A DNA stretch of 7,410 nucleotides, taken from an uncultured Archangium sp. (GTDB lineage: Bacteria; Myxococcota; Myxococcia; Myxococcales; Myxococcaceae). Below the pieces are notes generated by a model. The model was not told where the DNA came from. It did not search any database and worked only from the letters and a program-made list of their open reading frames with translations. How positions within the stretch are numbered: position 1 is the stretch's first letter; each line of letters starts with the position of its first letter. Positions 6,147-7,410 of the stretch are shown one piece after another. The stretch is taken from assembly GCA_946479335.1 (NCBI GenBank), contig CAMLFP010000281.1:1-7410 (forward strand), given 5' to 3'. The position numbers were made by a program, and so were the translations under genes.

Positions 6147-6170
6147 AAGGGCTCCGTCTCCGGAGCCCTT
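6147..6170 (-). terminator. Intrinsic hairpin terminator between converging genes, best oriented for the minus strand
   Basis: AAGGGCTCCG (6147-6156) pairs perfectly over 10 bp with CGGAGCCCTT (6161-6170) around a 4-nt loop. On the minus strand the loop reads GAGA, a stable GNRA tetraloop, and the stem is followed by TTCGTTTC after its closing TT, giving a T-rich run. This suits termination of the atpA-lipoprotein operon. On the plus strand the loop is TCTC and the T run is only two bases, so it would serve ygiD less well. The two flanking stop codons are only 43 bp apart. Confidence 0.8.
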
Positions 6171-6176
6171 CGTGCA

Positions 6177-6593
6177 TCACATCGTGCCGGCGTCGGCGGT
6201 GTCCATCACGGGCACCGGCGTCGCCTCGACGGGCGCCTCTTCGGCGACCGACGCGGGCGGCAGCTCGGGAGCGGGCGGCGGCGCGAGGCGCACCTCGTAC
6301 TTCTCGACGCCCTGAGGCAGCGTCACCACCAGCATCGGGTTGTCGGCGACGTAGCGCTTGTCGACAGGCAGCAGGAAGCCGCCCATCGCGTCGCTGGTCG
6401 TCGTCACCTTCGACTTGCCCTCGCCCAGCTCGATCTTCGCGCCGGCGATGGGCGTGTTGTTGTCGGGGTTCACCACGACGAAGCGCGCCTCTTTCAGCAC
6501 GTCCACCATGAGGTGGTAGTCGTTGTAGCGGGGCCGCAGCGAACACCCTGCCGCCACCACCACCAACAACACCGAAAGAGCGAGCTTCTTCAT
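6177..6593 (-). CDS. Small lipoprotein with a carboxypeptidase-regulatory-like beta domain, linked to atpA
   Basis: The 138-residue protein begins with a textbook lipoprotein signal: MKKLA, a hydrophobic stretch, then the lipobox VAAGC with Cys17 to be lipidated and Ser at +2. Residues of about 18-105 include VVVNPDNNTPIAGAKIEL...TTTSDAMGGFLLPV, which looks like a carboxypeptidase-regulatory or CNA-B-like beta-sandwich segment. The last 30-odd residues are rich in Pro, Ala and Glu, probably a disordered tail. I do not recognise a named family. It starts 2 bp after the atpA stop, and AAGGTG inside the end of atpA is its ribosome site, so its translation should follow atpA. It is the last gene before the strong minus-strand terminator. 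It would sit in the outer or inner membrane facing the periplasm; any link to ATP synthase is untested. Confidence 0.85.
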   Translation of the reverse strand: MKKLALSVLLVVVAAGCSLRPRYNDYHLMVDVLKEARFVVVNPDNNTPIAGAKIELGEGKSKVTTTSDAMGGFLLPVDKRYVADNPMLVVTLPQGVEKYEVRLAPPPAPELPPASVAEEAPVEATPVPVMDTADAGTM

Positions 6594-6595
6594 GG

Positions 6596-7410
<815 letters not shown>

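Overview
The window is GC-rich, gene-dense bacterial DNA, most likely from a myxobacterium (Myxococcota). Three things point there. A DUF2378/TIGR02265 protein, a family found largely in myxobacteria, is encoded at 2288-2893. A Myxococcus-type cysteine-rich repeat (CGDG...CDDGN...DGC...C) sits in the secreted protein at 1031-2284. Codon third positions are strongly G/C. Species cannot be told from the sequence alone.

Layout, left to right. Positions 1-963 (+) hold the 3' part of a SpoIID/LytB-domain cell-wall protein. 1031-2284 (+) encodes a probable lipoprotein of the pectinacetylesterase/Notum hydrolase family. Converging on it, with 3 bp between stop codons, is a minus-strand pair: a Tam-like SAM methyltransferase (2896-3648) followed 2 bp later by the DUF2378 protein (2288-2893). 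A 122-bp divergent gap separates this pair from a YheT-type alpha/beta hydrolase (3771-4718, +). Next come an AT-rich perfect inverted repeat (4719-4741), a DUF4291 protein (4761-5294, +), a possible 20-codon ORF overlapping its stop, and a YgiD/LigB-type extradiol dioxygenase (5363-6133, +). A strong hairpin terminator (6147-6170) separates ygiD from a converging minus-strand operon: the 3' half of atpA (ATP synthase alpha, running off the right edge) and, 2 bp downstream, a small lipoprotein gene (6177-6593).

Functionally this is a mixed chromosomal stretch: envelope proteins, housekeeping ATP synthase and several single-gene enzymes. I see no mobile element, CRISPR array, tRNA, rRNA, toxin-antitoxin or defence cassette, and no clear new multi-gene system. 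No gene-free stretch exceeds about 125 bp.

The points most worth a second look are: (i) four genes that begin a transcription unit lack a Shine-Dalgarno site but carry a TA-starting hexamer 12-13 nt before the start codon, which suggests leaderless transcription; (ii) the AT-rich palindrome just upstream of the DUF4291 gene; (iii) a lipoprotein gene translationally linked to atpA where atpG would be expected.
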